From an uncultured bacterium (GTDB lineage: Bacteria; Verrucomicrobiota; Lentisphaeria; Victivallales; UBA1829): a stretch of 64,000 nucleotides of DNA. Shown here piece after piece: positions 62,014 through 64,000 of this stretch. Position 1 is the stretch's first letter. The number at the start of each line of letters is the position of its first letter. The stretch is from assembly GCA_902780135.1 (NCBI GenBank), contig CACZEK010000010.1, forward strand, positions 62,001 through 126,000. The letters are read 5' to 3'. A model generated the notes under the pieces. The model saw only the letters and a list, made by a program, of their open reading frames with translations, searched no databases and was not told the origin of the DNA. The position numbers and the translations under genes were made by a program.

Positions 62014-62430
62014 TCAGTCGTCGAAGAGCGGGGTCTCCGAGATGAACCCGGTCATGATGCTGTGGGTGAGCAGACGGTTTGCGTCGTCGTAGACGTTCAC
62101 GTCGAAGACGGCGGTGCGGCGCGTCTTCGAGACGAGCGTGGCGCGGGCGGTGAACTTCGCGCCGGGGACGCCCTTGCCGGGCTTCAGGAACGAGGTGGAG
62201 GCGTTCATGCCGACGGCGCGGAACCCGAAGGAATTGAGCGCGGCGGCGAAGGCGAAGTCGGTGAGCGTGAAGAGCGCGCCGCCCATGATGATGCCGACGC
62301 CGTTGAAATGGCGTTCGGACGCGGTGAGGACAGCCTCGCTGACGCCTTCTTCGAGGCGGGTGACGACCATGCCGTTTTCCTTGGCGAAATGGTCGTTTTC
62401 ATTGAGGAATCTGAGAATGCGGTCGTACAT
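62014..62430 (-). CDS. PaaI-type hotdog thioesterase
   Basis: 138 residues (AAGGAG 10 nt upstream of the ATG). The motif HFNGVGIIMGGALFTLTDFAF is a PaaI-like catalytic region with the HN..G..HGG pattern altered to HFNGVGIIMGG, keeping the catalytic Asp in LTDF. It probably hydrolyses an aryl- or acyl-CoA. It is the first gene of the two-gene unit with the double aldolase. Confidence 0.8.
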   Translation of the reverse strand: MYDRILRFLNENDHFAKENGMVVTRLEEGVSEAVLTASERHFNGVGIIMGGALFTLTDFAFAAALNSFGFRAVGMNASTSFLKPGKGVPGAKFTARATLVSKTRRTAVFDVNVYDDANRLLTHSIMTGFISETPLFDD

Positions 62431-62560
62431 ATTGCATTGTCTCCTTGTGAAAAGTAAATGATTTACGTTAACGCGAAAACGCCGAAAATCAAATCATTTT
62501 CCGAAAATACGCCCGAAAAAACGGGAAAACGGGTTGCATTCTCGCGTTTAAGCATTAAAG

Positions 62561-62566
62561 TATACT
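62561..62566 (+). promoter_or_regulatory. -10 box of the LysM gene
   Basis: TATACT 38 nt before the start codon. The best -35 candidate (TTGCAT at 62534) lies 21 bp away, which is too far. Confidence 0.3.
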
Positions 62567-62603
62567 GATGTCTTTTGACCCGTCAACCGAAGGAGCTTTT
62601 CCC

Positions 62604-63155
62604 ATGCGTTTTTCCGTCATATCGCTTTTCGCCGCGGCCGCGCTCGCCGCACCGCTCGTTTCCGCCCAGACCGCGCAGGCTTCCGCCTCGGCCTCGACCG
62701 GGTCCCGCCGCGACATCGTTTCGTACGTGGAGGAGCTCGCCGGGAACACTGCGGCGCAGCTCCGCGCCGTGCAGGACGAGAACGCCGAGCTTGAGACGCG
62801 CGTGATCGAACTGGAACGCAAGATCGCGTCGCTTCAGGAGACGAACCAGAAGCTCCTGAACGAGATCGCCTCCGTGAAACGGCAGTCCGCCGCGGACGCC
62901 GACGCCCGCGAGGCGCAGATGAAGGCGATCCTCAGCAAGATCGACAAGCTCGCCGCCACGCCCGCCCCGGCGACGACCGTCCCCACGCCCGTCTCCGTCG
63001 CGGACGACTACGACATCTACGAGGTGCAGAAGGGCGCGACGCTGTCCGTGATCGCGAAGGCGTACAACGTGACCGTGCAGGACATCAAGAAGGCGAACAA
63101 CCTGAAGAGCGACATGCTCCAGGTCGGACAGAAGCTCAAGATCCCGAGAAAGTGA
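62604..63155 (+). CDS. Secreted coiled-coil protein with LysM domain
   Basis: 183 residues from the ATG at 62604 (AAGGAG 8 nt upstream). A signal peptide (about 1-21, ending in VSAQ) is followed by a coiled coil (about 45-115) and a Pro/Thr linker. One C-terminal LysM domain (about 136-183) reads YEVQKGATLSVIAKAYNVTV, then KANNL, LQVGQKL and IPRK. LysM binds peptidoglycan, so the protein probably sits at the cell wall with its coil reaching into the periplasm. Confidence 0.88.
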   Translation: MRFSVISLFAAAALAAPLVSAQTAQASASASTGSRRDIVSYVEELAGNTAAQLRAVQDENAELETRVIELERKIASLQETNQKLLNEIASVKRQSAADADAREAQMKAILSKIDKLAATPAPATTVPTPVSVADDYDIYEVQKGATLSVIAKAYNVTVQDIKKANNLKSDMLQVGQKLKIPRK

Positions 63156-63180
63156 GCTTCCCCCGAATTTGAGCCGCCCC

Positions 63181-63888
63181 ATGCCGAAACAAACGGAACA
63201 GAAGCCTGCCGCCGCCGCAAAATACGAGTGGCGCATGACGGAAAAGGCGTTTTACCTGCCGAAGGAAAAAGGCCCGCACCGGATCGACGTGCCGGAGATG
63301 AAGTTCTTCGCCGTCGAGGGCGCGGGATCGCCCGCGGACGGGGAGTTCCAGGCGCGGGTCGGCCTCCTGTACGCGCTCTCCTACGCCGTCCGCATGATGC
63401 CGAAAAGCGGCTGGACGCCCCCCGGTTATCAGGAGTACACGGTGTTCCCGCTGGAGGGCGTGTGGACGCTGGACACGGACGCCTGGCGGGGCGGCGCGCT
63501 TGACAAGACGAAGCTCCGGTACAAACTGATGATCCGCCAGCCGCGGTTCGTGACCCCGGACGTGGCGGCGCGCGCCATGGAGTCCGCCCGGAAAAAAGTC
63601 CCCGCCGACCTGCTGGACCGCACCTCGTTCGAATCGTTCTCGGACGGTCCGTCCGTGCAGATGGTCCACGTCGGCGCGTACGACACGGAGCCGGAGACGT
63701 TCGCCGCGATGGACGACTATATGAAAGAACACGGGCTGGTCCGCACGGAGCGGGCGCACCGCGAGATCTATCTCTCCGACCCCAGAAAAGTATCCCCGGA
63801 AAAGAACCGGACGCTGCTCCGGTTTTTCCATTTGAACGCAGCGCCGGGCGCGAAAAGAACGCCGGACGCCGGGAAGGCCGCAAAATGA
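63181..63888 (+). CDS. GyrI-like small-molecule-binding domain protein
   Basis: 235 residues from the ATG at 63181. The GyrI-like pattern is clear: RIDVPEMKFFAVEGAGSP near the start, then GLLYALSYAVRMM and YTVFPLEGVWTL. Family members bind small molecules as stand-alone domains of AraC-type regulators. No helix-turn-helix is visible, so it is not a regulator by itself. No ribosome site was found. Its stop overlaps the next start as ATGA, so it is coupled to the ABC ATPase gene. Confidence 0.82.
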   Translation: MPKQTEQKPAAAAKYEWRMTEKAFYLPKEKGPHRIDVPEMKFFAVEGAGSPADGEFQARVGLLYALSYAVRMMPKSGWTPPGYQEYTVFPLEGVWTLDTDAWRGGALDKTKLRYKLMIRQPRFVTPDVAARAMESARKKVPADLLDRTSFESFSDGPSVQMVHVGAYDTEPETFAAMDDYMKEHGLVRTERAHREIYLSDPRKVSPEKNRTLLRFFHLNAAPGAKRTPDAGKAAK

Positions 63889-64000
63889 GTGAATATGTTT
63901 TAACGGTAGAGAACGTGGTGAAATCGTTCGGGAAGTTCCGCGCGCTCGACGGCGCGTCGCTCGCCATCCCGAAAGGCTGCATCTTCGGCATCATCGGCCC
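63885..64000 (+). CDS. ABC transporter ATP-binding protein, N-terminus only
   Basis: 39 codons are visible before the right edge. MSEYVLTVENVVKSFGKFRA and the following GASLAIPKGCIFGIIGP are the first strands of an ABC ATPase leading into Walker A, of the type found in multidrug or gliding-like exporters. The substrate cannot be inferred. Confidence 0.85.
   Translation, partial: MSEYVLTVENVVKSFGKFRALDGASLAIPKGCIFGIIG

Overview
The window looks like a chromosomal segment of a Gram-negative bacterium of the Planctomycetes-Verrucomicrobia-Lentisphaerae group, most likely a Lentisphaerota (Victivallis-like) organism. This is inference from gene content: lipid A synthesis (lpxC plus a double FabZ protein), phosphatidylethanolamine synthesis (pssA, psd), lipoproteins, FHA and PEGA proteins, a SASA-type sialate O-acetylesterase, a PPC-like repeat protein and Sel1 proteins, in a GC-rich genome. 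No 16S gene is present to confirm it. Promoters follow one pattern: TTGAnn, a 16-17 bp spacer, then TATnnT, often with TG or CG just upstream.

Layout. 1-4.1 kb (minus): the start of a citramalate synthase gene, a YibE/F membrane protein and a secreted alkaline phosphatase. 4.2-8.1 kb: fabH, an rlmI-like rRNA methyltransferase, a small membrane protein and an orphan DppB-type permease. 8.2-13.3 kb (minus): an NAD-dependent sugar epimerase, pssA and psd overlapping as one operon, then ruvC, yebC and miaA. 13.4-15.3 kb (plus): lpxC and a tandem FabZ. 15.3-24.6 kb (plus): a long operon with Tad/Flp pilus assembly parts (CpaB, an FHA-CpaF fusion, TadB, TadC), a DUF192 protein, an FHA membrane protein, a five-repeat PEGA lipoprotein, a membrane protein, rsmG and a Nif3-like domain protein. 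No pilin, secretin or prepilin peptidase is present here.

24.6-33.4 kb is an accessory, repeat-rich island. It holds ~40-bp hairpin repeats, a PP-loop ATPase-family gene, three or more rearranged pieces of a DUF486 gene, a 979-residue protein made of six PPC-like domains, and a two-gene unit of an ExbB/MotA-like membrane protein with a membrane-anchored coiled-coil protein. 33.8-38.7 kb (plus) is housekeeping: hisD, hisC, a secreted hypothetical, cmk, a thioesterase and a YchJ-like SEC-C protein. 38.8-46.2 kb holds an Ntn-hydrolase, a glycosyltransferase remnant, tRNA-Thr(CGT), a KDG-kinase-like gene and a group of Sel1, lipoprotein and membrane proteins in which a promoter-leader has been duplicated. 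46.3-53.0 kb: a polyprenyl synthase, a DUF4380-like protein with a Cys-His cluster and a Lys/Ala/Pro-rich tail, a thioesterase, a transmembrane Ser/Thr kinase and a glycosyltransferase. 53.1-59.6 kb: the SASA esterase, the aromatic operon (DAHP synthase, a chorismate mutase-shikimate kinase fusion, chorismate synthase) and gdhA. 59.7-64 kb: two AT-rich hypothetical genes, a double class II aldolase, a PaaI-like thioesterase, a LysM coiled-coil protein, a GyrI-like protein and the start of an ABC ATPase gene.

The genes most worth a second look are fusions or duplications in which one copy has lost catalytic residues (FabZ-FabZ, the double aldolase), the shuffled DUF486 island with its hairpin repeats, the ExbB-like/coiled-coil pair, and the DUF4380 protein with the Lys/Ala/Pro tail.
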